Source: Devosia chinhatensis
Lineage (GTDB): Bacteria; Pseudomonadota; Alphaproteobacteria; Rhizobiales; Devosiaceae
Reading direction: 5' to 3'
Assembly (NCBI RefSeq): GCF_000969445.1
Contig: NZ_JZEY01000061.1
Span: forward strand, 186,001 to 250,000
Length of the DNA: 64,000 nucleotides
Positions 25,303 to 33,440 of the stretch are shown one piece after another (position 1 is the stretch's first letter; each line of letters opens with the position of its first letter). The notes beneath the pieces were generated by a model. The model was not told where the DNA came from. It was given only the letters and a program-made list of their open reading frames with translations, and made no database searches. The position numbers were made by a program, and so were the translations under genes.

Positions 25303-28300
25303 TGAATTCAATAACCGCTAGCGGGACGGACAATTCGTGGTGAAGCCGATTGCCGTCGACATGTGTGTGCAGATCCCCAGCGAGTTGCCGCGCAGATGTC
25401 CTGACCAGAATGGTCCCAAACCCGGCATTCTCGACATTTGGTACAGGCGTCGCGCGATGTTCCGTCCACACGATCACCAGTCGATTGCCCATAACCTCCC
25501 ATCGCACGGAAAGGTTCCCCGCTTCAGGCCCTAGGACGCCATATTTCACCGAATTGGTCGCCCATTCATGCACAATCAAAGCGAAAGACGAGATGCAGGC
25601 TGCGCGCAGGAGGATCTTGGATCCTGAAACTTCCACATGGGCATGTCCGTCATAGGGGGCCAAGGTGGCTTCGATCAGTTCCTGGAGGCCGGACGCGTGT
25701 TCGCCTTGGGCTGATGTGGACAGGGAATGGGCGCGTCCCAGAGCAGCGATGCGCGAACCAATATCCTGGGCCATCGAGTCGACGGTGTCGTAATTTCGGG
25801 CGGCGATGCGCACCATGCCCGCGATCAGCGCGAAGAGGTTCTTCACCCTATGGTTCATTTCACGCAACATCACGTCGCGTGTTTCGGCCAATTGGTATTC
25901 AGGGGTAACGTCGATCGAGACACCCACCATGCGGCTGGTGCCCGCTTCCTCCACCAGCCGACCAAAGCCTCGGATCCAGCGATAGGCGCCGTCACCGGCC
26001 TTGAGCCGGAACGTCGCCTCGAAGTCCGATCTTCCTTCGGCAGCAATCTCGAGCTTGCCGATGACCATAGGCCGATCCTCAGGCACGATACGGGCCATGA
26101 GGTCGTCGAGCTCTGCATCGGCTTCAGCAGTTCCGAAAATGGCTTGTTCGCCACTGTCGAGAAAGGCACGGCCAGAAGCCGGACTATATTCCCATACCCC
26201 GATCCCGGCCGTACGCACAGCCATGTCCAACCGTTCGCGGCCCCTTTCGAGTTCGCGCTCCATCGACAGCAGGTCGCTGATCTCTGTCAGCACCAGGATC
26301 GCGCCATCGTTCTCGGTTGCCGTCAGTCGATAGGGATGGATGCGCAACGCAAAGGTGCGGGAGCGATCCTGGGTGTAAACACGGCGCTGAACCGGTTTGC
26401 CCGTTTTGGCCACCTCCTGCGCATCGGTAAGATACTGCGATGAAGACAGCCGGCTCGCGACTTCGGCAAAGGCACGCCCCTTATCGCCGTCCTTGAGTGG
26501 AAAGATGCTCGTTGCCGCATTGGTGAAGCTGCGAACGTTGAGATCGCGATCAAGCACCACCACCGCCAGATCGGTGGAATCGAAGAAATTCCGCAGGTCG
26601 GCATTTGCGACCGAGACCTGATCCACCTTCGTCTTGAGTTCGTCGTTGACCGTGGACAGTTCCTCGTTGGTGGACTGGAGCTCCTCGTTCATCGACATCA
26701 TTTCTTCGTTGGAACTTTTCAGTTCCTCATTGGCGGTCTCGAGCTCTTCCACCGCGGCGCGCAGGCGATGCCGCGTCTGGCGCAACTCGCTTTCCATGGC
26801 CTCGAGCTGCTCGTCCCCGGCGCTGGCCTGCATGGCCTCGTCGTCGCTGAACGTGGCAAAGGGCGCCGATTCCTGAAACACGAAAAGAAAAGTTCTGTCG
26901 GGCAGCGGATCACACACCACCTCGGCGGTGACGATGCCGAAATCGGCCTGAATCTTGACATCGCGCGAGACCACGCGCCGCCGCGTCTCCTTCGCCTGTC
27001 GCAAAAGCGGCGTAATGACCTGACGCAGCCCGGGTCGGGCCAGCGACATGGCGCTGACGCTGTCCATGGGGCTGACGGGAAAGTCGAAAAACCGCCCAAG
27101 TCGGCCATAAGCCGAAAGGATCAACCCCTCTCCGTCCACCACCAGGCTCGCCGGGAGGTAGCGCTCCATAAGCCGTTGTCGCCCGGCCGATTCTTGTCTC
27201 TCCGCACGACGTCCGGGCTCCGTCTCGCGTGCCGAGCGACGCATTGTGGCATCGCTGCGCCCTCCGGGAAGCTCCATCGGATAGCTGGGAGAGGTACTGG
27301 ACCGATGGAAGATGCGCGCTGGAGCATTGATGGCGTTGAAGAGATGATCGAACCGCCCGACGCTTTCGGACGGCCCGAGCACGAGGACCCCACCCGGCTT
27401 CAGCGCATAATGCAGAAGCGGCAGCACCGATTGCTGCAGCTTGTCGTTGAAGTAGATCAACAGGTTGCGGCAGGAGATCAGGTCGATCTTGGAGAAAGGC
27501 GGATCCTTGACCACGCTGTGATTGGAAAAGCGGATGCGGTCGCGAATCTGGGGGGCGATCGTGAAATGATCATTGTGCGGGATCGTATATTTCTCCCGCA
27601 TGGCAAGGGGAATGTCGGCCATGGCCGAAATGGGATAGGCCCCATTTCGCGCGATCTGGAGCATCTGCTCATCGATATCGGTTGCAAAAATCTGCAATGA
27701 CAGCGGGCGGCGGAGCCGCTCGGCCGCGTTGGCAAACAGCATGGCGTAGGAATAGGCCTCTTCGCCGGATGAACAGCCCGGAATCCAGACGCGAATGCCA
27801 TCCTCATCGCTGTCTTCTTCCACGAGAGGACCGATGACCCGCTCGGCGACTTCCTTGAAGATAGCCTCGTCACGAAAGAAACGCGTGACGTTGATGAGCA
27901 GGTCGCGGAACAACGCCTCGCACTCTGTTCTGTCGGCCCGCGCGCGCTCAAGATAATCCCGGCCACTGGTCAGGCCGAGTACATGCATGCGCCGTTCCAC
28001 CCGACGCACCAGGGTAGAGCGCTTATATCCCGAAAAATCGTGCCCGACCGCGGCGCGCAACACCTGGCACAGATCATCGACATGATCGGCGACCACCGAG
28101 GCTTCCTGTCGCTCGGCTCCCGAATAACGGTTGAAGAAAGCATGAAGACGATCGATGATCTCGCCGGGGGGCGCAACGAAATCCACGAGGCCCGTGCCGA
28201 CCGCGGATACCGGCATTCCGTCGTATTTGGCTGTGGACGGGTCCTGCACCACGCTGATGCCGCCATGCTCCTTGATGGCGCGCAGGCCAGTCGTGCCGTC

Positions 28301-28732
28301 GGCACCGGTCCCCGAGAGAATGACGCAGGCCGCATTGGCCAATTGATCGTTGGCCAGCGAGATGAAGAAGTCGTCGATTGGCCGACGCAACCCGCGCGGC
28401 TGCTCGAAATCGGTGAGAATAAGACGGCCCTGCTCGATAGCGAGGCCATGGCCGGGAGGAATGATATAGACCGTGTCGGCCTCAACCTTCTCCCCACCCT
28501 CGCATTGCTTGACGACCAGATCCGTATGCCGGTCGATGAGCTGCGCCATCATGCTTTCGTGGTTGGGGTCGAGATGCTGAACCACCACGAAGCAAATCCC
28601 TGTCGTGGCCCCGGCCGCCGCAAACATGTCGCGTAGCGCCTCGAGCCCGCCGGCCGATGCGCCGATGCCGACCACCGGCACCCGTGCCCGACTCGGGAAC
28701 GTTGCCTCAGGCTCCTTCGGGGCGGTGTTCAA
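25295..28732 (-). CDS. CheB-CheR-PAS-HWE/HisKA_2 hybrid sensor kinase
   Basis: 1145-residue multidomain protein. A CheB methylesterase domain (about 15-195) has the serine in GIGASAGG, histidine in VVQHLDP and aspartate in GTGADGTTG. A CheR methyltransferase (about 215-480) has TRFFRD and the SAM loop WIPGCSSGEEAYSYAM. A coiled coil rich in EELKSSNEEM-like heptads (about 640-720) is followed by two PAS domains and a C-terminal kinase with REMNHRVKNLFALI and HEWATNSVKYG, plus an RWE motif of the HWE type. No CheB receiver domain is present. The start is a TTG whose TTGA overlaps the stop of the LOV gene. Both chemotaxis-like domains look catalytically complete. Confidence 0.92.
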   Translation of the reverse strand: MNTAPKEPEATFPSRARVPVVGIGASAGGLEALRDMFAAAGATTGICFVVVQHLDPNHESMMAQLIDRHTDLVVKQCEGGEKVEADTVYIIPPGHGLAIEQGRLILTDFEQPRGLRRPIDDFFISLANDQLANAACVILSGTGADGTTGLRAIKEHGGISVVQDPSTAKYDGMPVSAVGTGLVDFVAPPGEIIDRLHAFFNRYSGAERQEASVVADHVDDLCQVLRAAVGHDFSGYKRSTLVRRVERRMHVLGLTSGRDYLERARADRTECEALFRDLLINVTRFFRDEAIFKEVAERVIGPLVEEDSDEDGIRVWIPGCSSGEEAYSYAMLFANAAERLRRPLSLQIFATDIDEQMLQIARNGAYPISAMADIPLAMREKYTIPHNDHFTIAPQIRDRIRFSNHSVVKDPPFSKIDLISCRNLLIYFNDKLQQSVLPLLHYALKPGGVLVLGPSESVGRFDHLFNAINAPARIFHRSSTSPSYPMELPGGRSDATMRRSARETEPGRRAERQESAGRQRLMERYLPASLVVDGEGLILSAYGRLGRFFDFPVSPMDSVSAMSLARPGLRQVITPLLRQAKETRRRVVSRDVKIQADFGIVTAEVVCDPLPDRTFLFVFQESAPFATFSDDEAMQASAGDEQLEAMESELRQTRHRLRAAVEELETANEELKSSNEEMMSMNEELQSTNEELSTVNDELKTKVDQVSVANADLRNFFDSTDLAVVVLDRDLNVRSFTNAATSIFPLKDGDKGRAFAEVASRLSSSQYLTDAQEVAKTGKPVQRRVYTQDRSRTFALRIHPYRLTATENDGAILVLTEISDLLSMERELERGRERLDMAVRTAGIGVWEYSPASGRAFLDSGEQAIFGTAEADAELDDLMARIVPEDRPMVIGKLEIAAEGRSDFEATFRLKAGDGAYRWIRGFGRLVEEAGTSRMVGVSIDVTPEYQLAETRDVMLREMNHRVKNLFALIAGMVRIAARNYDTVDSMAQDIGSRIAALGRAHSLSTSAQGEHASGLQELIEATLAPYDGHAHVEVSGSKILLRAACISSFALIVHEWATNSVKYGVLGPEAGNLSVRWEVMGNRLVIVWTEHRATPVPNVENAGFGTILVRTSARQLAGDLHTHVDGNRLHHELSVPLAVIEFNG

Positions 28733-29301
28733 GATCGCACATCCTCGAACTGGGCAAGGATCATTTTGGCTTGGGCGATGATGGCCGCAGAATTGCTCAG
28801 CGTTGCCAGGGATCCCTCGATCACAAGGCCGCTTTCCTGCAACACGGGAGAAAGGCCCGCAAGAGCGCCCGATAGCCCGTCGTCATACTGAGCGAGTAAC
28901 GCCGGATGCGAACGGCTCACGTCAAACTGGGAGGCGAATATGAAGCACTGGTCGCCTTTGTGGTCACGCAGGCGCGACATGAACAGCAAATTGACGAACG
29001 GCTTGTCTTCCTTGGTGAAATTGACGATCGGCGTCCGCACCGACTGCTGATTGCGATTGTCTAGAAACTGGCGCAGATCGTTGCGCGCCTCACGGTTGTC
29101 CACGCGCCCATATCGGGGGGAAACCTGGAGAAAACGGCAATTCTGACCGGCAATTTCATCAAGGCCATAACCGGTCAATGTGCAAAAGGCGTCGTTGACC
29201 AAAAGCAGCTTGTTGTCCTCACTCACATCGGCCAGCGCTAGTGCGACACGCGCACCCTCGATGTAGTGTGTTAGTTCGCTCGATACGGAACGGTCAGCCA
29301 C
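28729..29301 (-). CDS. LOV-domain blue-light photoreceptor protein
   Basis: 190 residues: a LOV-type PAS domain (about 10-130) and a helical C-terminal extension without an output domain. The flavin-adduct motif GQNCRFLQ is intact with Cys55. The flavin-contacting residues expected downstream are present in VNFTKEDKPFVNLLFMSRL and FASQFDVS (glutamine). The start is GTG at 29301, preceded by GGAG at six bases; a longer frame to 29361 has no ribosome site. It is the first gene of a three-gene unit with the PAS/HWE kinase and the single receiver, suggesting light input to that pathway. The chromophore is predicted, not shown. Confidence 0.88.
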   Translation of the reverse strand: MADRSVSSELTHYIEGARVALALADVSEDNKLLLVNDAFCTLTGYGLDEIAGQNCRFLQVSPRYGRVDNREARNDLRQFLDNRNQQSVRTPIVNFTKEDKPFVNLLFMSRLRDHKGDQCFIFASQFDVSRSHPALLAQYDDGLSGALAGLSPVLQESGLVIEGSLATLSNSAAIIAQAKMILAQFEDVRS

Positions 29302-29471
29302 GCATGTCTCCAAGGCAAAGTGCGGACCTGCACATCCGCACCGCCCCTCATAACGCATCATCGCTGAAGATGTTCAACATTCGCAAGCACTGACCACTGC
29401 GTCGGGCTGTCTCGGCCTCAAGCCGCAATGACAAACAGCGGGTCGCGTTTTTTAAGGTCAAAAAAGGGAAA

Positions 29472-29548
29472 TGGCGCGCCCGAAGAGATTCGAACTCCTG
29501 ACCCCCAGATTCGTAGTCTGGTGCTCTATCCAGCTGAGCTACGGGCGC
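29472..29548 (-). tRNA. tRNA-Arg (anticodon ACG)
   Basis: Cloverleaf read on the minus strand: acceptor stem GCGCCCG / CGGGCGC with discriminator G and encoded CCA, D-arm GCTC..GAGC, anticodon loop CTACGAA (ACG, wobble A34), stem CCAGA/TCTGG, and a T-loop TTCGAAT. All stems pair. ACG decodes CGN arginine codons after A34 is changed to inosine. Confidence 0.96.
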
Positions 29549-29670
29549 GCATGCCGACTGTGCGGCGGGCGTTTCGGGTGGCGTGAGACCGTCATCTCCG
29601 AAAGCGCGGCAACCCATACATGGGTGCTTGGGTCATTGCAAGCGGGGGCCGAACGTTTTTCGGAGAAAGC

Positions 29671-31098
29671 TCATGCACCAGGCTGACCAAGCGGCAGCAC
29701 CACGTCGAAGCGCGTGCCTTTTTCCACAGTGGCGAGGGCGATACGGCCGCCATGCGCCTCGGCAATCTCGCGGGCAATGGCGAGCCCCAGGCCCGTACCG
29801 CCCGAGCGCACCGACCCCTCAAAGGCGACAAAGAGGTTTTCGCGCGCGCGCGGCGGCAATCCCGGTCCGTTGTCGATGACCGAGATCATGGCCTCCCCGC
29901 CTTTCGCCTCGGCCTGCACGGTAATGCGACGGTCCGGTGCATCGCCATTGAGGCCTTCAAGCGCTTCCCGACCGTTCTTGAGCAGATTTACCAAAAGCCG
30001 CCCGATCTGCCCGGCATCAGCATAGATCTGGAAATCCTCGGCAACATTATTGTCAAAGACAAGCGAGGGATTGTCCGTGACCCTCGCCTCGAAGGCAGCA
30101 TCGGTGACCAATGCCCGCAGCGGGACGGGTGTCATCTGCGGCGGCAACACCGATTCGCGCCCGTAATCCAGCACCGACTGGGCAAAGCCGATGGCCTTGT
30201 CCAGGGTCAGAACCAATCTCGGCGCCAGACGCTGGACCTTGGGATCGTCCAGCGTGGCCACCTGGTCCGACAGCAATTGCGCTGCCGTGAGCGTATTGCG
30301 CAGGTCGTGGTTGATCTTGGCGACGGCCAGCCCGAGGTCGGCCAGGTGGCGCCGCTGACGCAGCAAGGCAAAGAGCTCGCTCTCCATGGCGGCCAGTTCG
30401 CGCTCGAGGATGCCGATTTCGTCCCGGCGTGTCGATGGGTTGAGAATCAGGGCACCATTTTCCGGCGCCTTGCGAAAGGCCAGCATGTTGGCCGTCAGTC
30501 GCAGCACGGGATCGATGAATAAGGTGCTGACCAGCATGTAGAGCGCAAAGGCAGTGACCGCTGCGATGCCCAGAGACACCAGAACGATGCTGCGGGAATA
30601 GTCGAGCATGTCCCGACGGAGCGGATCTTCGGGCATAAGCAGCTCGACAAGGCTTTCGTTCGAGTCGCCCTCCCCCACAATACGCAAGGTGCGTCCCGGG
30701 CCGGCAAACAAGGTGTCGAGGGCGCCCGCAATCTGGCTGGGCAGATCGCGCTGGCGAAGATCTGCGGTTACGGCACGCTCGGGGGTTACTGGCTCGGTCA
30801 GCTCGATCAACTGGCTCTGCCCATCGCGACGATAGACGATCGCATCGGCACCCGCCGAGAGCAGGAGGCGATCGGTCAGATCGCGCGGCAGCGCCATGAC
30901 ATCGGGGACGGCATCGAGCACGCGCGCCGCCACGATACCCACGCGCAACCGGTCCTCGAGCCAAGTGGTGCGAAAACTGGCAAGGGACGGGAGATAGATG
31001 ATGATTTCCACGAGCATGATGACTGCGATGATGGTCGCGATCAACTTGCTGGACAGCCCGGAAAACCGGGTATTGATGTCGGGGGACGGAAGGTTCAT
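29671..31098 (-). CDS. Membrane sensor histidine kinase
   Basis: 475-residue sensor kinase with two membrane helices (about 17-38 and 170-195) enclosing a periplasmic sensing domain, then a HAMP-like linker and a dimerisation/phosphoacceptor region with KINHDLRNTLTAAQLL (His in NHDLRN). The ATPase domain has N-box NLLKNGREAL, G1 DNGPGLP and G2 GGTGLGLAI. The ATG at 31098 follows GAGGCGAG; the longer frame upstream was rejected. No cognate response regulator is adjacent. The kinase lies between tRNA-Arg and a flavoprotein gene on the same strand, 125 bases downstream of the latter. Confidence 0.9.
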   Translation of the reverse strand: MNLPSPDINTRFSGLSSKLIATIIAVIMLVEIIIYLPSLASFRTTWLEDRLRVGIVAARVLDAVPDVMALPRDLTDRLLLSAGADAIVYRRDGQSQLIELTEPVTPERAVTADLRQRDLPSQIAGALDTLFAGPGRTLRIVGEGDSNESLVELLMPEDPLRRDMLDYSRSIVLVSLGIAAVTAFALYMLVSTLFIDPVLRLTANMLAFRKAPENGALILNPSTRRDEIGILERELAAMESELFALLRQRRHLADLGLAVAKINHDLRNTLTAAQLLSDQVATLDDPKVQRLAPRLVLTLDKAIGFAQSVLDYGRESVLPPQMTPVPLRALVTDAAFEARVTDNPSLVFDNNVAEDFQIYADAGQIGRLLVNLLKNGREALEGLNGDAPDRRITVQAEAKGGEAMISVIDNGPGLPPRARENLFVAFEGSVRSGGTGLGLAIAREIAEAHGGRIALATVEKGTRFDVVLPLGQPGA

Positions 31099-31223
31099 CT
31101 CGCCTCGATCATAATCAGGCGGGCCCGATGCACCAGCCCCTGACTGGATAAACCGCGCAGAAACATACGGTTGCACAAATCCAGTTCGCCTATGAAAGAG
31201 ATACGCGGCCGGGCGCCGTCAGA

Positions 31224-32660
31224 TCACCGTCTGGTGAACGAAAGCTTGCGGGCGAGATGGGCAAATCTCTGTGTCCAGCGGGGGACCGTCTCGTCGTCCG
31301 CTGCCTCGTCGGCGAGCTGGACAAGACTAGCCAGAAGGCTGGGGCGAACCACGGTCAGCCGCGACAGCGCGGCCAAAGGAATGTCTCTCTCCATGGCAAA
31401 GGCCATGACCGATGCCAGGTCGGAGGCTCCCGAGCCGATGAAGGCTGCCGACAGGACCTGCCCGGCGGGGGCAAGAGCAACCTTGGCCAGACCAGGCACC
31501 GCGCCTTGGGCTCGAACCTGCTCGTTTTCGGCCATGCTGGCGCGCAAAAGCCGCTGCCCGCGCGCCTTGGCTCGCGCGGGCAGAAGATTGCGACCGATCT
31601 GGGCGATAGGAGGGTCGGTCATCACCACAAGCGGGCTGAACTGCAACGATTGCCGCGTGCGGCCGGCCAGAAGCAACTCTACGACGGCGCGACCATGCAG
31701 GAGCGCCGTGTGGAATGGCGCGACCCCTGCAGCGGCACCGACGACCCGAATCCGCCTGTTGCCCGTTTCTCCGTGCGGGCCGACCGCATAATGACCGTCC
31801 GGGCCGCGCCGCAATCGCGCTGCCTGTGGCGAAAGGGTGTCCAGATTGACATGCCGGCCATTGGCGATCAGCACGTGCGAGACATCGAGATTGTGCGGTG
31901 CGCCATTATTGGCCTCGACCACCACGCCTGTGCCCTGCGTCCGCGGCTGAAACTGTGAGACATTGGCACCTTCCTCCACCACTACGCCCTCCTGGCGCAG
32001 GATGGACAGGAGGATGGCGACCGCCTCAGGGTCGTGTTCTGGGAGAATCGGACCTTGCGGCACCAGCGTAACCTGTGACCCAAGCCGGGCAAAGGCCTGC
32101 GCCAGGCAGAGAGCATCGCTGTCACCACCGACCACCAGAAGATGAGTCAGTTTTCGGCTATTGCCCAGAATTGTCTCAGGCGTGAAATAGTCGATCTGGT
32201 CGAGACCGGGGACAGGCGGAACTTTGCAATCGGCGCCAGTCGCGATCACCACGGCGCGGGGCCGGATCTGTCGGTCGCCGACGATCAGCGTTTGCGGGTC
32301 TGCAAAGCGCGCAGCTCCGCTGACCACCTCGATGCCGGACGCCGCCAGATGCTCGGCCGACGCCAACGGCGCCAGCTCATCGGCCAATATCGCGGCGCGC
32401 TCCTGAACGTTCTTCATGCTGACCTTGGGATCAAGGCCGGCCATGCCGAACTGAACGGCCTGGCGCACCGCATGAGCCCGCGACGCGCTGGCCTGTAGCG
32501 CTGCCATGCGCATGGCATGCTGGGGACCGTCTCCGGCTTCAGGCGGTCCACGATCGACCAGAACGACGCGTGCTCCCAGGCGTCTGGCGTGCTGCGCCAA
32601 AGCGATTCCCAGCGCGCCGGCGCCGATGATGCACAAATCGGTTCGAGATTGCTCAGCCAT
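31224..32660 (-). CDS. FAD-dependent pyridine nucleotide oxidoreductase lacking the redox disulfide
   Basis: 478-residue flavoprotein with the lipoamide dehydrogenase / mercuric reductase architecture: FAD-binding CIIGAGALGIALA at residues 10-22, VVIATGAD, a second nucleotide fold LLVVGGDSDALCLAQA, and a C-terminal dimerisation domain (VVMTDPPIAQIG onward). The CxxxxC active-site motif expected about 35-50 residues in is absent: that stretch reads GPQHAMRMAALQASASRAHA. The C-terminal His-Glu pair is also not apparent. It is therefore unlikely to be a dihydrolipoamide dehydrogenase and may be an NAD(P)H quinone or electron-transfer reductase. The start is ATG at 32660, divergent from rpmH. Confidence 0.8.
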   Translation of the reverse strand: MAEQSRTDLCIIGAGALGIALAQHARRLGARVVLVDRGPPEAGDGPQHAMRMAALQASASRAHAVRQAVQFGMAGLDPKVSMKNVQERAAILADELAPLASAEHLAASGIEVVSGAARFADPQTLIVGDRQIRPRAVVIATGADCKVPPVPGLDQIDYFTPETILGNSRKLTHLLVVGGDSDALCLAQAFARLGSQVTLVPQGPILPEHDPEAVAILLSILRQEGVVVEEGANVSQFQPRTQGTGVVVEANNGAPHNLDVSHVLIANGRHVNLDTLSPQAARLRRGPDGHYAVGPHGETGNRRIRVVGAAAGVAPFHTALLHGRAVVELLLAGRTRQSLQFSPLVVMTDPPIAQIGRNLLPARAKARGQRLLRASMAENEQVRAQGAVPGLAKVALAPAGQVLSAAFIGSGASDLASVMAFAMERDIPLAALSRLTVVRPSLLASLVQLADEAADDETVPRWTQRFAHLARKLSFTRR

Positions 32661-32753
32661 GTTCGCCTGGGCCGGGAGAAGTTGAGCACTTATGCTGGGG
32701 AACGCGGTTCTTGACAACCTTTGTGCACCGGCAGGTTCAGGCGCCATGGCGCG

Positions 32754-32782
32754 TTGACTTGGACCGCGCTTTTCCCTATAGA
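32754..32782 (+). promoter_or_regulatory. rpmH promoter
   Basis: TTGACT at 32754-32759, exactly 17 bases, then TATAGA at 32777-32782. This is the best sigma-70-type promoter seen in the window and it lies about 100 bases before rpmH, as expected for the ribosomal protein L34 / RNase P operon. Confidence 0.8.
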
Positions 32783-32883
32783 CGCCCCAACCCGAAGGCG
32801 GCACGACTTTGTGCGCCTCAACAATCATTTCCTGCGTAAGCAGTATCAAAAAGAGGAACCGTGCTGAAGCGCGGTCTGATGTT

Positions 32884-33018
32884 ATGAAGCGTACATACCA
32901 GCCCTCCAAGCTCGTGCGTGCCCGTCGTCACGGTTTCCGCGCTCGCATGGCCACCAAGGACGGCCGCGCGATCCTGAACCGTCGCCGCGCCCTGGGCCGC
33001 AAGAAGCTGTCGGCCTAA
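32884..33018 (+). CDS. rpmH: 50S ribosomal protein L34
   Basis: 44-residue, very basic protein [22 protein letters not shown] continuing to LGRKKLSA, the full-length L34 sequence. L34 binds 23S rRNA in the large subunit. It is first in the conserved rpmH-rnpA-yidC-engB order. The promoter lies 102 bases upstream. The gap to rnpA is 14 bases, so the two are surely cotranscribed. Confidence 0.97.
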   Translation: MKRTYQPSKLVRARRHGFRARMATKDGRAILNRRRALGRKKLSA

Positions 33019-33032
33019 GGATTGCGGGCCGG

Positions 33033-33440
33033 ATGACGGCCGATCCTTCCAAGCCTCAAGCGACATTGCGCCGCCTCAAGCGGCGCTCGCAATTTTTGAG
33101 AGCCGCCCGGGGCAATCGCGCCGGGCGCTCTGCGTTTGGGCTGCAGGCTGCTCCCTCCGCGGAACCCGAGCCCGGAATCGGCTTCACCGTCACCAAGAAA
33201 GTCGGCAACTCGCCCGAGCGCAATCGCATGAAACGGCGTCTTCGGGCGGCTGCGGCAGCTTGTGCGCGTGACTTTCAGCCCGGACATGACTATGTCCTTC
33301 TGGCGCGACGGGAGGCCCTGAGCCAGCCCTTCGCCAGAATGGTCGCAGATCTCGGCGGCCTCATCGCCCGCGTGCACGACCAGAACGCGCAAGACAAACG
33401 CAAAAGTCCCGGCCACGGCCAACGGAACTCAAGACCATGA
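33033..33440 (+). CDS. rnpA: Ribonuclease P protein component
   Basis: 135-residue basic protein that assists the catalytic RNA in maturing tRNA 5' ends. The family signature is present: FTVTKKVGNSPERNRMKRRLR (RNR box), with the preceding RLKRRSQFLRAARGNRAGR typical of alphaproteobacteria. A 25-residue C-terminal tail of charged residues is not conserved in the family. It overlaps yidC by four bases (ATGA). Position between rpmH and yidC is universal in related genomes. Confidence 0.95.
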   Translation: MTADPSKPQATLRRLKRRSQFLRAARGNRAGRSAFGLQAAPSAEPEPGIGFTVTKKVGNSPERNRMKRRLRAAAAACARDFQPGHDYVLLARREALSQPFARMVADLGGLIARVHDQNAQDKRKSPGHGQRNSRP

